DNA of 64,000 nucleotides, taken from contig NC_073694.1 in assembly GCF_029784165.1 (NCBI RefSeq), positions 24,748,506 to 24,812,505 on the forward strand, written 5' to 3'. Numbering within the stretch: position 1 is the first letter of the stretch; each line of letters opens with the position of its first letter. The notes under the pieces are model-generated. The model was not told the DNA's origin. It saw only the letters and a list, made by a program, of their open reading frames with translations, and did no database searches. This document shows positions 30,340-42,616 of the stretch, one piece after another. The position numbers were made by a program, and so were the translations under genes. The DNA comes from Wyeomyia smithii (taxonomy: Eukaryota > Arthropoda > Insecta > Diptera > Culicidae).

Positions 30340-33300
30340 ACTGCGACGCGCGCGCACACATTTCCTTGTTGTTTTTATGTGTGTAAATGTATGTTGTTGA
30401 CGATCGTAAATGCATTCTTTATCTGTAATTATTATTGTTTTACTATAATTTGTTTTTCATTTTATTCCACTATTGGTACTACATAGAAATAGGTTTACTC
30501 TCTGTTATTTTTACTCTCTTTTTAACGTTTAATGGGTGTATGCTTGATAATCTGAGTGAGTGTATCTCCTCTGTACGTGTGTGAGTGGGTGTGTCAGGGT
30601 TTGTTGTATTTGAATTCGAACGTTTTACTTTACTTACTTAAACTGGTAGCTTGGATTCTATTCTCAAAAGTGAGCGGTTTGTTTTGGTTTTTTTTTTTTT
30701 TTCAATTATTTGCTTTTCAATCTCCTGTTTTCAAGTTTACTTTTATTGTTTACTCTCATTTTGACATGTGTATGTGTAGGATTTTCGTTTTTCGCTTTGT
30801 TTTGGAGAGGATTCCATAGGTTTTTGGTTTTCATTTTTCGTCGTTTCATTTGCAGCTTTTTGCTATTTTTTCAAAAATTTTCGATTTGCTTTTTGTTATC
30901 TAAATATACTTTATCTGCTTTTTTTATTTGGTTTTCGCTCACGCTCTCTATCTATCTGCTTTTTTTTCGCTCGCTCTCAATTTTTCATGTTTATTTGACT
31001 CTAAAAAGGGCATAATGAATGGGACGATGTCATAGATGCGCGTATGTTGTAGTGTGTTTTTATTTTTACCTTTACTTCTTATGCTTGGGATGACATGAAA
31101 TACTATAATATAGATGATGAGGTTATGAATTTTTGCTTTAATCGCAACAATATACTTCTTTATGCTTAATTGCCAGTCGGTTTTTTTATTTCTTTATTTA
31201 TTCTTCACATTTCGCAAAAATTGAATTTTCTCTATTTTACTTTACTCTTTGCTCTGTTTTACTCCAATATAAAAATAACACGTAAACGGTTTCGAGTATG
31301 TTTTCTGCTTCAAATTTACCAATCGCATCATATGGTTCTCGTTCCACCAGTGCGGGAATAAATTCGCTCAATCTTCTCCACCGAAGGTGGATAGAGGAAG
31401 GGCGGAAGAACTTTCATTCCAGATGGCACGCAACCATATGTGGAGCGTTTTGATAAAACACGAGTTAGAATCAAAAGTTTCCACACGTTTTTACTTCTTC
31501 CTTTATTAAATAATTCTTTTTTTTTTTTTTTGCTCAATAATATAGTATATTTTCGTTTAAATATTTTATTTAATATCATATCTGATTTGTGTCCAAATAT
31601 AAATCTATTATAAATGCTTTAGTTTTAGTTTAATATTTTCCATATAGTTGAATAATTCTCTTCCTCTCTCTGTGTGTGTGAGTGTTTTTTGTAATAGTTG
31701 TTGTTATTGTTGTGTGTGTGCTACTTCTGGTGTGAGGAGGTTTCGTTTGTTTTCTCGCTCGCTCACTCGCTTCCACGCACACTGAGATCTGTGCTCATTC
31801 TGTATTGATTTTATACTCTACTTTCCTCGTTCGCGTGCTCTCTAGCGATGGTGGCGTCATCCACTGTCGAGTTTCGCAACAACAGATTACTGGTTTATGG
31901 GGATGGCGAAGACCGTGGCAGTCTCTGGCTGTGTTTGTGTGTGCATGTGTATGTTTTGTTGTTTTATTATTTAAAGCGGAAAGGGTGTGAATTCTGTGAG
32001 TAGTCGGTAAATTTGGAATAAGTGTGTTCCTCTGTAATAATTATTATAATCTGTTTAATGATAATTTTTATTAAAATGGTGTATAATCCCGCCTTTTCTT
32101 TCCGTCAGAGAATCGGTTCTCTATTATGCAGTTTTACTAAGATAGTAGAGTTGATTGATCACCTCATGTTTTTTTAAATATATGCGCCTCTTTTTTTGGC
32201 TATCGACTTCTCTTTTGGATTTGGAGATATAAATGGTTTTTCTCTTCTTGTTTTTAGTATAAAATTGAGCTCTTAAACGTACGTGTGAGTGTGTGATAGT
32301 GTGTGTGTGGGTGAGATTATCCGCTCTTTGGTGAGGTTGATTAACACTCTTGCAAATGCGCTTTCTATGTATGGTGTATTCGATTAACATTAACCCTTTC
32401 GAACAGGACTCGGGTGGAGTCCCACCCCTTGTAGGTTTTTTGGAGTTTTGGAAAAAAGTATGAGAGTATGGAAATTTTATATTTGGAAGAGAGAAGTGCT
32501 GGAAAAGTTCTACTAGATCAGAAGTTGATTTACTGTTTTCGTTGTGAGGAGGAATGGAAAAATTAGCAGAGATTCAACGTTGCTAAAAACGAATTTTTCG
32601 AAAACGCTTTGGAGCAAAAAAAAACCGATGTTTGATGTTAAGTGGTGCGAGTATGAAACAAAAAACAGGAATGGAAAGATGATTTCCGGTTTAAAAATGT
32701 GGTACTTTGCGCCCAATGCAGTTTGAATGAAGTATAAAAATAAATAATGTTCAGTTTATTTCTCTTTTGTATTTCCTTCTTAGTGTTGTGTTTATACTTT
32801 ACTTCAATATATTCATACTATATTGTGTGTTTTTGCTTGCGCAAATGCTACGCGATATCTGCTTCTGCTTCATTTTTTTTCTCTCATAATTATCTCTTAA
32901 GAGTTTGCCTTTTTTCTCTCTTTTTATTAAATATTTGTTTCTTTAATGTGTAACATAATATCATTATTTTACCGTCTAGTGTACTATATAATATTTTCAC
33001 TCTTTTCTTTTCAATATTCATTAATTATTGGGCTTGCGTTTTCCTTTGTTTTTTGTTGTATTTAGTTTTATTATTTTTTAATGCTTAGTTTTACACTTCC
33101 GAGTTCCGTGTCCGCAACGTCTATCGGGACCGAGTTTTTTCGCTCTTTTCCAATATAAATATTTAGATAAAAATAAACTATATAAAAATAAATTAAACTT
33201 TTAAACGGTAAAAACAAAAGCACTAACAAAAATATAATCAATCAGTTTTCAAAGGGTCTTTTGTTTACTTTCTCAATTAGTATTTATATTAATCCGTTAT

Positions 33301-35136
33301 TCAATAAGTAATATTTGTTTTGTTCTTGCGCTAGGTAATAATCAATAGAGAGGGTTATAATGCTAAAATTCAATCGAACTGTCAAAAAACTACTATACTT
33401 TCTGTTTGCCCCGCGGTACCTTCCCCCCGGGGGCTTCCGCGACGCTCTGATGATGCTTCTCCCCTTTCCCCCTTCGTAATAGTTGTTATTAAATATACTT
33501 CTAATCCATAGTAATAAAATCAATCTCATACGATACATATATTAATAATGAACTTACTCTGTCTGTTGTGTATTTTTATTTCTCTCTCTTTCTTTCCGCC
33601 GTGCCATCATCATATCCGTTTATAATAGGAAGGGTCGAGGAATTTTTCGTCTTATCTCTTGCTCGCTTCTATTCATCTTTTGTTTACTGCTTACTGTGTG
33701 CCTGTGTGTGTGATTCTTCACCGAGTAATCTCCTCTTCACATCTGAGTAGGTTCGTAGTCTCTTCAAGTTTTGTTATTTTGCTTTTTTTTGTTTAATTCA
33801 CATTTAAATTTTTATTCTCACATATCTCATCTGTTTTACTCCATTGATAATAATTAAATATAATCATATAAATATATAATATATACTTTCATATAAATAA
33901 TTTTATTTATATCAATGCTTTTTTTGCATATTTTTATTATTTATATTTATTACTTTCCGTTGCATTGCGCTTTCTTTTTTTGTTTACTCTTGCGCCACTA
34001 AACTTTTTTCACATTTTCATCGCGTTTTTTTTTCGTCTTACTATTTGCTTGATTTCCACATTAGCACTGGGAGCCACCATTTTGTGGCTGAGTTTTACCC
34101 CAAGACTTTAACAAATAGGGAGATTTTTCGTTCTCACCTGTTAGAATGAAAAGCTGGGCTTCGAATTTGAAAAAAAGCTGGAAGGGGGCACAAAACTAGA
34201 GAGAATTGCTTCCGGTGTGTCACACTTGATTGTATCTCTATTTCATAGGTTTCATTTTTCTTCAGCTGGTGAACGATGAATCATTTATTAATTTAACCTT
34301 TTCGAGTATTATTTTTTCTTCTTCTTTTCAGTTTATAAACAAAAACACGTAAATATAATAGCTATAAAGTTTTCTTTTTTTCTGCGAACACACGCGCTGT
34401 AACAAAATGGGAAACAAATTTTTCGCTTTCGAGGGTAAAGTAATTTCTATTCGATTAATTCAGAGAACAATTTAATGGCTTACTATCTCTCTTTTCTGTT
34501 TACTGGTTACCATGGAAATTTTCACTTTTCCAACAATGATAGCCTTTTCCGCGATCAAGCTTGAAGCCAATCTTGCACGCAAGTTGCAAAGCTGGAGTAA
34601 GCAAAATTCGGCATTTGAAAGAAACGGAACGAAAAATCTTAATAACACTGCTCCTATTTGTGGTTATAGTTATATGTAATTAAAAAAAATGGGAAATCAC
34701 TTTAATCTTTAATCTTCCGAGTTACTTTTTTCTTCTACTATTTTCAACATTAAGAACGAGTTTGTTGTCTGCCTTTATCCTCTTTTTTTTTAAATAGGCA
34801 TTCGTAGTCCTTTATCTCTCAAGTTTGTAGCGTCTACCGGTAAAATCCGATTTTTTTTTTCAATTATTTCGCTCGAAACAAAACCAAACAAAAAAAAATC
34901 CTTAGATTCTCTCGCCTTGCTTACCTTAATTCATCGTAAAGGAAATATATCTAGAGTAATAATCAGCAAAAATATATAAATATATGTAACTAAAAATAAA
35001 AACACATTAAGTCCACTACTGTTTCCTAAGTAACTAATGAGATGTGTAGCGCAAATAGTATAAAACATCGCCCCCTTCTCCTCTTACCCTGGGGCATTAA
35101 CGATCATGATAACCCAAAAAACACCCTCCGCTTGGC
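30340..35136 (-). other. Probable long 3' UTR / downstream region of MEX3, transposon-free
   Basis: Nearly 4.8 kb downstream of the MEX3 stop is strongly T-rich on the plus strand (A-rich on the gene strand). It has TGTG microsatellites and poly-T runs and no element that I can recognise, in contrast to both sides. Several TTTATT hexamers on the plus strand (AATAAA on the gene strand) could serve as polyadenylation signals, so the true end cannot be chosen. Short open frames here lack any domain and are taken as chance. Confidence 0.5.
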
Positions 35137-36669
35137 TTATCGCTGGAAGATGAAATCGTCCGGCGAGTAAGACACCGAGTTGCGCGACGACGACGGCAGC
35201 GTCCAGATGAGCGACGAGTTGTCCGTATCGGTGCCCGTCCCAGCGGAGCCCTGGCTTTCACTCAGGTTCTCCCAGATGTTCCGGAAATCGGGCACGGTTT
35301 CGATCAGTCCGTTGTTGCTGTGGCTGCTGCTGCTGTTGCTACTGCTGCTACCGTTGATGCCACCGGTGCCGCCGAGCCCGCCAAGTCCACCCGAAAGATG
35401 GTGGTGATGATGCTGCTGCTGTTGCTGATGATGGTGGTGATGGTTGGCCCCGTTACCACCGCCGCCGGAGGGTGGCGTTGTCGGCGAATTGTACGCCGAA
35501 CTCATGTTGTTGAAGTACTCCAACAGATTATCGATGATGAACTGATTGGTATCGAAATCTGCCGGAAGTCCACCGTGATGACCGCCATGCAAACCGTGCA
35601 GTCCACCAAGACTGCCTCCTCCAATACCACCACCAATTCCTCCCACCCCGCTGCCTCCTACACCGCCACCGTGGTGTAGCAGATCGTGATGTCCATTGGT
35701 TAGTGTGCTTTGGGGGGAAGTGGTAGCGGTGCTGCCACCGCTGCTGGAACTGCTACTGCTGGAACTACTCGAACTGGAACTGCTGGAACTGCTTGAACTC
35801 GCACTAGAGCTAGTGGCCGAGGTGCCAGCCCGGGTGGCAATATGCTCCTCGATCAGTTGGCGTGCCGTGTGCACATTTGTCGGCAATCCGGTAATCTCGA
35901 ACACCGACTCCTGGTTCCGCTTCGGCGTTATAATGTACGTGTTAGTCTTGAGCTGAATGTTCTTGATGGTGGCACCCTTCGGACCCACCACCAACCCGAC
36001 CACCTTCTGGGGCACCCGAATCTGAATCGTGATCTCATCCGGTGTACTGTATCCGAGCATATTTCGGCTCTCCGCCAACATGGCCATCGCCTGTTTCTTC
36101 GAAGAACGCAGCGTACTGAAGTGGTCCGCCGCAGACAAAATCTCCTGCTTCGCTCGAGTTACATCCTCCTTCGTACCGGTGATAACAAAAATCGGTTCCT
36201 CCCCGCGGATCGGCGTCTTGATAAACGTATTCGTTTTGGCTCGAAGTGCCTTAATTTTGCACCCCTGGCGGCCCACAATTTCCGCCACATGCTCGGACGA
36301 TGGCACCGGGACGCACTCGGTGTGCGACTTGTACTTGACGGGCCGTTCCTCGACCTTCGGCGCCAGTCCGTTGATCATCGCCACAAAGGTATCGAACACC
36401 TTCGAGTTCTGCTGGATCAGTTCATCCACGACCGTGGCGCTCGTGTGGTCCACACTGCCTCCTCCGCCTCCACCACCACCACCGCCGCCGCCACCGCCTC
36501 CGCCTGGACTGAGACTGCCGCCGGTACCGACGCCGGCCAGGTGCAGATCCTCAAAGTGGGACGTCAGCTGGGCCAGAGTGGTCGTTCCCGGGGGCAGCAG
36601 CGTAGCGGTCGCACTCTGTCGGTTATCGTCAAAGGCAAGAGAGAATTCATCCATACTGGCAGAGGACAT
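35137..36669 (-). CDS. mex3: MEX3-family RNA-binding protein with two KH domains
   Basis: 510 residues in one exon. Start chosen at the ATG at 36669 (CACAAAATG context, MSSASMDEFSLAF); the frame is open 23 codons further upstream but only to a TTG. KH1, about residues 118-187, begins CVPVPSSEHVAEIVGRQGCK with GxxG loop GRQG at 133-136. KH2, about 211-279, contains VVGLVVGPKGATIKNIQ with loop GPKG at 229-232. These are almost letter-perfect MEX3 signatures. MEX3 proteins bind mRNA 3' UTRs and repress translation; in the beetle Tribolium a mex-3 acts in early axis patterning. Low-complexity tracts are a 16-Gly run before KH1, a long Ser run after KH2 and His/Gln and Gly runs in the tail. No C-terminal RING, present in vertebrate MEX3A-D, is seen. 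Both KH domains lie in one exon. Confidence 0.93.
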   Translation of the reverse strand: MSSASMDEFSLAFDDNRQSATATLLPPGTTTLAQLTSHFEDLHLAGVGTGGSLSPGGGGGGGGGGGGGGGGSVDHTSATVVDELIQQNSKVFDTFVAMINGLAPKVEERPVKYKSHTECVPVPSSEHVAEIVGRQGCKIKALRAKTNTFIKTPIRGEEPIFVITGTKEDVTRAKQEILSAADHFSTLRSSKKQAMAMLAESRNMLGYSTPDEITIQIRVPQKVVGLVVGPKGATIKNIQLKTNTYIITPKRNQESVFEITGLPTNVHTARQLIEEHIATRAGTSATSSSASSSSSSSSSSSSSSSSSSSSGGSTATTSPQSTLTNGHHDLLHHGGGVGGSGVGGIGGGIGGGSLGGLHGLHGGHHGGLPADFDTNQFIIDNLLEYFNNMSSAYNSPTTPPSGGGGNGANHHHHHQQQQQHHHHHLSGGLGGLGGTGGINGSSSSNSSSSHSNNGLIETVPDFRNIWENLSESQGSAGTGTDTDNSSLIWTLPSSSRNSVSYSPDDFIFQR

Positions 36670-36892
36670 TTTGTGCTGTGGTAGTAGTAAGTGTGGAATT
36701 TTGCTGTTGTTTTTTTGCTGATAGTGTCTGTGAGCCAAATTGTTGTTGTTTTTTTCGCTACTATTCAGTTCGTGTTCGTGTTAACAAATTTTGATTATTC
36801 GATCGGGGTCCGATTGTGGTATTTTATTTGAGTTTTTTTTTTTGGTTTTCAGTTTACTTTTTAGCAATAACGATATTTCACTAGAATATACA
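36670..36892 (-). other. MEX3 5' UTR part of the coding exon, with splice acceptor
   Basis: On the minus strand a long pyrimidine tract (36900-36930) ends in CCGTTAG at 36893, a strong acceptor. The exon would run from 36892 to the start codon at 36669. Confidence 0.55.
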
Positions 36893-37225
36893 CTAACGGA
36901 AAAAAGAAAGAAAAGAAAAAAGAAAACAAATTAAGTTTGATTTGCAGGTGAGCGGCAATTTTCGATATGTTCTGATTGGAGGTTTGAAGGTTATGTAATT
37001 GTGCATGCGATAGGGACAGTAAAATAATCATCAAAGCAACTCGTTTGACCTGTAATCACAGGGCAAGCAAAAGGCAATTTAATAAATTTACCCTACTGGT
37101 CCAACATGTTTAGCTACAAAACAGCAGTCACACTAGCAGCTGGCGAGCAGATCGGGGTTCTCCTCTTCGGGTTTGACTCTATCTAATCGTTCCGGAATTT
37201 ACTGCTAAGCACGTCAATTCCTATA
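36893..37225. other. Putative MEX3 5' intron, proximal part
   Basis: Pyrimidine-rich on the gene strand next to the acceptor, then ordinary sequence up to a hAT-type MITE. No exon is seen. Confidence 0.4.
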
Positions 37226-37233
37226 CTCTAGAG

Positions 37234-37549
37234 CAGCGGTTTTCAACCTGGGGTACGCGTACCCCTAGGGGTACGCGAGAGCCTTCAGGAGGTACGCGAA
37301 AGAAAAATCAGTAATGGCGGACAAAGCAATTTTTTAAAAACACTTTATTTGTTGTTCAAACTTGCTCTTAAAACATGTCTGTAGCAATCAAACAAATCAC
37401 AGTTCAATTTGAAACCTGAACTAAACTACCACAACATGATCTACCACTACTCTCTCCCACTTTGCGAGAACATTCCAAGCCAGGTGGTACAATTGATTTG
37501 GAAAATATAGCCAAAGGGTACGCGGACAAAAAAAGGTTGAGAACCGCTG
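37234..37549. mobile_element. hAT-type MITE with 8-bp target duplication
   Basis: Ends CAGCGGTTTTCAACCTGGGG and, inverted, CAGCGGTTCTCAACCTTTTT. The flanks are the perfect duplication CTCTAGAG (37226-37233 and 37550-37557). 316 bp, no transposase. Confidence 0.92.
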
Positions 37550-37713
37550 CTCTAGAGCAACAGTCGCTATCTTGTCTGGAGATTTTGGTATGATCGATGG
37601 TACTTTGCCGAAATAAACTATAGTATACTATAATATCAATCTTTGCTCGAGTCTGGAGATTGTGAACACAATTTGCCTCCTCTTGACAAACTCAAAAACT
37701 GACAGATAACTTT

Positions 37714-38333
37714 ACTGCCGGCACCCGCATAACTGTCCCATACTGATTTTAATCACTTTTGAGTTATCATCGGGAATCGACTTAACTGTTATCATATTTT
37801 CTGGAAAAAAATTAAAATTGATACTTTTGTATGGAAAAACATGGAAAAAATACCAAGTTGTCTTTGTCCCATATTGAAAGTACCCGCATTACAGTCCCAC
37901 TGCATAGTGGTACAAACTTCAAACATATAATTTTGCTCCAGATTAGTGTATATCGAATTATTTTGGGCATAAAGAAGTATGTCATTTAATTTACTAGACT
38001 AATGTTGTTTATCTGTAATACAATCTAAGTTGCCAGTGATACCGCCGGTTACTGGTTGAATTTATATGTGATGGGACAAAATATGCGGGTACTTTTGAAA
38101 TGTACCCGCATATTTTGTCCCATTTTGTCTTTTTTTCAAGTTATATAACGTAAAACCAATTCCATCCATGGTTTTTTTGTTCTCAACGATAAACTTGTGG
38201 TGCCATGAAACTGTTATGGTCATTGGTTCTGGATGTAATTGCTGGTAATCCGAAAATTCACGGATAACATTGAATCGCCGTTTTCTCAACATGTTGTTTT
38301 TCATTATGGGACAGTTATCCGGGTACCGGCAGT
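37714..38333. mobile_element. MITE, 620 bp, with about 30-bp inverted ends and an internal hairpin
   Basis: The left end ACTGCCGGCACCCGCATAAC and the right end (inverted) ACTGCCGGTACCCGGATAAC are followed by TGTCCCATA on both sides. A perfect 22-bp hairpin with 9-nt loop lies at 38071-38123 and repeats the ACCCGCAT and TGTCCCA words of the ends. Superfamily unknown. Confidence 0.75.
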
Positions 38334-38985
38334 TTAATAGTATGTGATAAAAGGAAAAAAAGCATTCTTAGCAAGTAATCTAAGAAATTTTGGTAACCAA
38401 ACAACAATAGATTAAAATAGAACATCCTGAGAAATTCAATAAAGATACACTGGAGTGTGCAGATGTCCACAAAATCAAAAAGTTGAACGGTACGTGGATG
38501 CCAAATTCAGCAGAATCTACGCATAAAAAAATCCATTAAAAAATAAAAAAAAAGATATACTTTTCGTTTCTGAAACTGTTTATCGATTTTTTACTAGGAA
38601 AGTAACTTAGGCTAAAAAAGTTTAATGATTACAAAAACATTGAATCAATCGAAATATTGAACAATCAGGAAAAAAATCCAGGAAAACTGCATGAATTCTG
38701 AAATCAAACGCGTAAAAACGAGTAATTTCGAAAATGCACAGTTTCAGCAGCTGAAGAAATTCAAATTGAGAGATTAAGAAATAGCATAGAATCTAGTTTT
38801 ATTCAACCTGTTGAACGGCGCTTCTTAGATTTGTACTTAAGCCTCGATTCTTGAGATTTTTGAAACTTCACAAATCATGATCCAACAAACTCGTGAAAGC
38901 TTAATAAGGAAGGAGGATTTATGATTTAAACAAGTTCTTACTTAATCTGAAGAATTGAGATATCGAATGCAATATCAATCATAGT
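38334..38985. other. AT-rich sequence without a recognised feature
   Basis: No gene or repeat could be supported. Confidence 0.4.
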
Positions 38986-38989
38986 AACC

Positions 38990-39790
38990 CATGAGTCAGC
39001 AGAAAAAATTGACAGCTCCATCAGTCGAACTCTAACCGTGATGGCAAAAACAGTGAAGCTACTTCGTTCAGAAGTGTGCTCGTTTGAAGAAAGGTACCCA
39101 CGCCGTGTCTTAAACGGACACCGCTACAACATCTTCGCACTATTGGACAACAATCAAAGCATTGAAAGGAAGCCCGGTTCCGGACGGCCGACATCCCTGA
39201 GCAACAGATAGCTCCAGAGGATGCTGAAGAGGAGTAATAGCTACGTATCGCTGCGTGCGCTTGGCCGCAAGGTCTGTGCAACCGGCCAAACAGTAAAAAG
39301 TATCTGGCGAACATGGACACACATGTCAGGAAGCGGCAGTCTCGTCCACAGGTCTCGAAGCTGCAGACACTGACGTAGCGGCTGAATAAGATGTTCAAGT
39401 CGATTTTTCCGGCGAATCGCGACCTATCTCACTCTGGATGGCAACGACTGGCAGGGCACTTCGTATATCAATTCCCCCACGAAGGAATGAGCTCTGAGGT
39501 GAAGTTCATTTCACACACCAAGTCCCCCAAGAAGGTGCTGCTGTGGCTGACAATCAGCAATAAGGGAATGTCGAAGCCGCTCTTCTTTCGCTCCAGACTG
39601 GCCGTGAACGGGAAAATTTATAGTACGATGTGCCTGCCGTTAGTTGCGTCGTTCATCAAGGAATACCATAAGAACCAAGACGCGGTGTTCTGGCCGGATC
39701 TGGCGTCAGACGCCATGGCGAATGTTCCGGATAACTGCCGAAAGGCCGTTCGCAATGGTTTTGATTTTTTTTTTGCCAGTAGGCTAATAT
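38990..39790 (+). pseudogene. ITmD37E-like transposase relic, copy 2
   Basis: Plus strand. Starts after CCCATGAGTCAGCAGAAAA. Segments: VKLLRSEVCSFEERYPRRVL and LLDNNQSIERKPGSGRPTSL (DNA-binding region), LQRMLKRSNSYVSLRALG, TYLTLDGNDWQGTSYINSPT, KVLLWLTISNKGMSKPLFFR and IKEYHKNQDAVFWPDLASD (catalytic region). At least three frame changes or stops. About 75% like the copy at 8925-9592 where they overlap. Confidence 0.8.
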
Positions 39791-39879
39791 AATTACTTTT
39801 CATTAATAATTTATCAAACTCAATTTTCTGTCTTATTTTTCATTACCTTTCGAAAAAAGACCATTTTTTGATGCGAGCG

Positions 39880-40507
39880 TTGAACGGATACTGTCAAAAT
39901 TTCAGGCGAATCAGACTTGTTTTATTCTTAAAGAGTTTCAACGTAATCGCAAGTCGGTAACAGAGCGCCGACTCAAGGTGCCCAAGATAGCTGAGACAGT
40001 AGGCATCTCAAAAATTGTGCATTAGAAAGGACAACAAGCGCAACTGCGAGACCATTTCAGAACAGTGTTCGACGCTGATTAAACGCAATCCGAAGGAGTA
40101 TCTGCGTCAACGTCAACGAAACATGGACACATCAGAGACCAAGAAACAGTCAAAGCATTGAACTTTACCCGGCGAATACAGTCTAATCGACAGGAAAAGT
40201 AATGGCCACCGTCTTCCGGGATCCACGCGACTAGTTGGAAAAGGGTAAACCGATTGCATTGCCTAGAAGGGCTTCGAAGCATTGGGCCGAATCGATGCTA
40301 AATTGCAGAAAAAAGTTTCCAGATTTGTTTCCAAAGTTGAACAAATCACTAGCAGGGCAGAAATTTGGGTCACATGAGAAGGTTATCTCTACCAAGGAAA
40401 CCTGCCTTGCAGATCTCCAGAAAACGTATTTATTAGATGGGTTAAAAAAGTTGCAACATCGCTGGATCAAGTGCATTGAGCTAAATAGAGACTATGTAGA
40501 GAAATGA
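39880..40507 (+). pseudogene. Mariner transposase relic
   Basis: An N-terminal piece (LKEFQRNRKSVTERRLKVPK), a shifted DETWTH-like segment near 40110, GKVMATVFRDPRD near 40195, and a clean C-terminus ending KKLQHRWIKCIELNRDYVEK before TGA at 40505. This C-terminus is characteristic of mariner. Stops and frameshifts throughout. Confidence 0.78.
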
Positions 40508-42369
40508 ATAGTGTCGGCTTTCTAATAATCACAGAAGCATTCCAACAAACTATTGCAGTAATCTGACATATTTATGCTGAATTAAATTCGCAAATCAGGC
40601 CTGATACTGATGTAGAGTGAATATTCACTGATCACTTCTTGTCCAAAAAGAGTGCTGCGTCGTGTAGTAAATTTTTGCACCACACTTCTTTCTTCGCTTT
40701 GTGCTGTGTTTCTACCGCTCGCAGAAAAATTAACACACATGCTGCTTACACTACAGCTAAGCGAAACAAGTGTGATTAAACACTCATTCAAAATACACAG
40801 TATACACCACGGTTCGCACTGCTGAGATGAATTCGAAAGAATTCGAAGAGGGAACGAATGTGAGGAACGGCTAGATTTTTTTTCTTTCGGTTTCGAGATG
40901 CAATCTTCTTTTCTAGCTAGATACTCTCCTCATTTGATATATGCTTAAGCGACACACAGTAAAAGCACTGCTGTGAGCTCTGTTGTATAGTTATTGTGCG
41001 TGCTGTCCTTTCGTGTGTCACACCAGTTCATTATCTCTCTGGAGTGATATTTCAGATTCCACCGAAGTGATTCTTTGCAAGCTCCTCAGATACACACGAT
41101 TCGCTGCTCTCTTCAAGTAAGTGCGAGAGCAGTACATGATTTATTTTGTCTTCCATTGCTAATTGAAGTATGTGTTTTAAGGTTTTACCGAAATATTAAT
41201 GTTTATTAGACGGATATTCTTCTAGTTTTCCGTTAAATCTTCGCCGATAAAATTGGGGCTGTTTTCACTGAAACATAAACAATGCATAGTAGCGGTGATA
41301 TGAGGAAGCGTGCAAATTCGAACCACCATCATCAGTGGTTCGAAAAAGGATAAATTATAGTCACTTTTTTGCACAAAAATTTTGAAAAGCCAAGTCGAAT
41401 ATAAGCAAACAAAGCCAAATTGAGTATTTTAGAAATCCACAAATACAACTTAGAAAACCACAACACATGGATGCTTAGTCAAACACAGACTTCAAAAAAC
41501 TAGATGATGATAAATTTCAGGCATTAAAAAAGCCGAAAATGTTCTATTTTGTGGAATGTGAAAAAATTCAAGAAATCTCGCAAAGCATAAAAATTTCACG
41601 AATAACGGTAATTGAAAAACTCCTGGATTTTTGCAACACCAAAGCTAACTAAAACAAGATCTAAAAATTATACACTCAAACGAGTCCTGAATGATACACA
41701 ATAGAATTCTGAATGTTACACGTCATGTACGCTATTTTTTTTTTTTTTTTTCAAATATTAGCTGTTTCTCGAGAAATCCACGATTTTGTTTGAAAATTAT
41801 GTGCTAGATCATTTCAATTTGCGTGGAATTTTCTTTCATACGCGATGAACGCAATTCGACCTAATTTTTTGGCATTTTTTTCTTACTGTGTAAAGAGAGG
41901 TTAGATATTCCAAAAAATTCACACGATATCTTATGAACTCGAAGAAATCGACAACCAAACAATAATTGTAACCAATTTCCAAAGTTTATAAAATCCATGA
42001 AATTCGGGTATTTGAAGAATTTTAAAAAGATTATTTATAGAGCATTAAGGATGGTTAAAAAAGAAACGAATATAAGTAAAAAACTCCCGAAAAATATAGA
42101 AGCATGAAAACTTGAAAAATATAGAATCAAAGAAGCATTTTAGCAAACCATTAAATGCAGTAAACCCGAGGGATCGAAAAAATCCTCCTTATTTCAAATA
42201 TTTAAAACTAAACCTGAAAATTCACAAAACCCAAGCAGTTCAAGCTAGAAACATTGAACAACACTGATCAACAGAACACGCTTCAGCTGAACCTCTAACA
42301 TGCTTTAGTAAATACTTAAAAATTGTTAATAAAGATTCATAATGATTTAACCGAGGTCCGTCCGAAAAA
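40508..42369. other. AT-rich intergenic sequence
   Basis: No gene supported. A poly-T run of 18 lies near 41733. Scattered short repeats only. If the MEX3 5' intron is real, this is intronic. Confidence 0.4.
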
Positions 42370-42610
42370 TAACTTGGGCACTAGAGGGTTTAACTTGGAA
42401 AGAATGATTAAATCTTATTACCAATTTTCGTGAATTTTGATACCCCTAGCGAGCTCAGAAGTGCGATGAATTGTTCGCTGGGTTCGTCACTTCTACGTTT
42501 GCTTACGGGTAAACTTCGTTTAAGTCTCCGAAGACTGAACACACTTCCGAGTTGGCTAAGGGCACTAAAATACACAAAACAAGCTACTAAAATTCACAAA
42601 CAGTCAACTT
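42370..42610. mobile_element. MITE of the 12563 family, copy 2 (decayed)
   Basis: Contains GTGAATTTTGATACCCCTAG, a GTTTGCTTACGGG block and AAGGGCACTAAAAT, in the same order as 12563-12833. Confidence 0.65.
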
Positions 42611-42616
42611 GTGTTG

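Noticed and set aside
35180..36721. Long plus-strand open frames opposite MEX3
   Set aside because: They are mirror frames of the repeat-rich KH gene; the protein family signal is entirely on the minus strand.
36670..36738. Upstream extension of the MEX3 frame by 23 codons
   Set aside because: The extension begins at TTG and has no ATG; the ATG at 36669 has a better context, so these codons are taken as 5' UTR.
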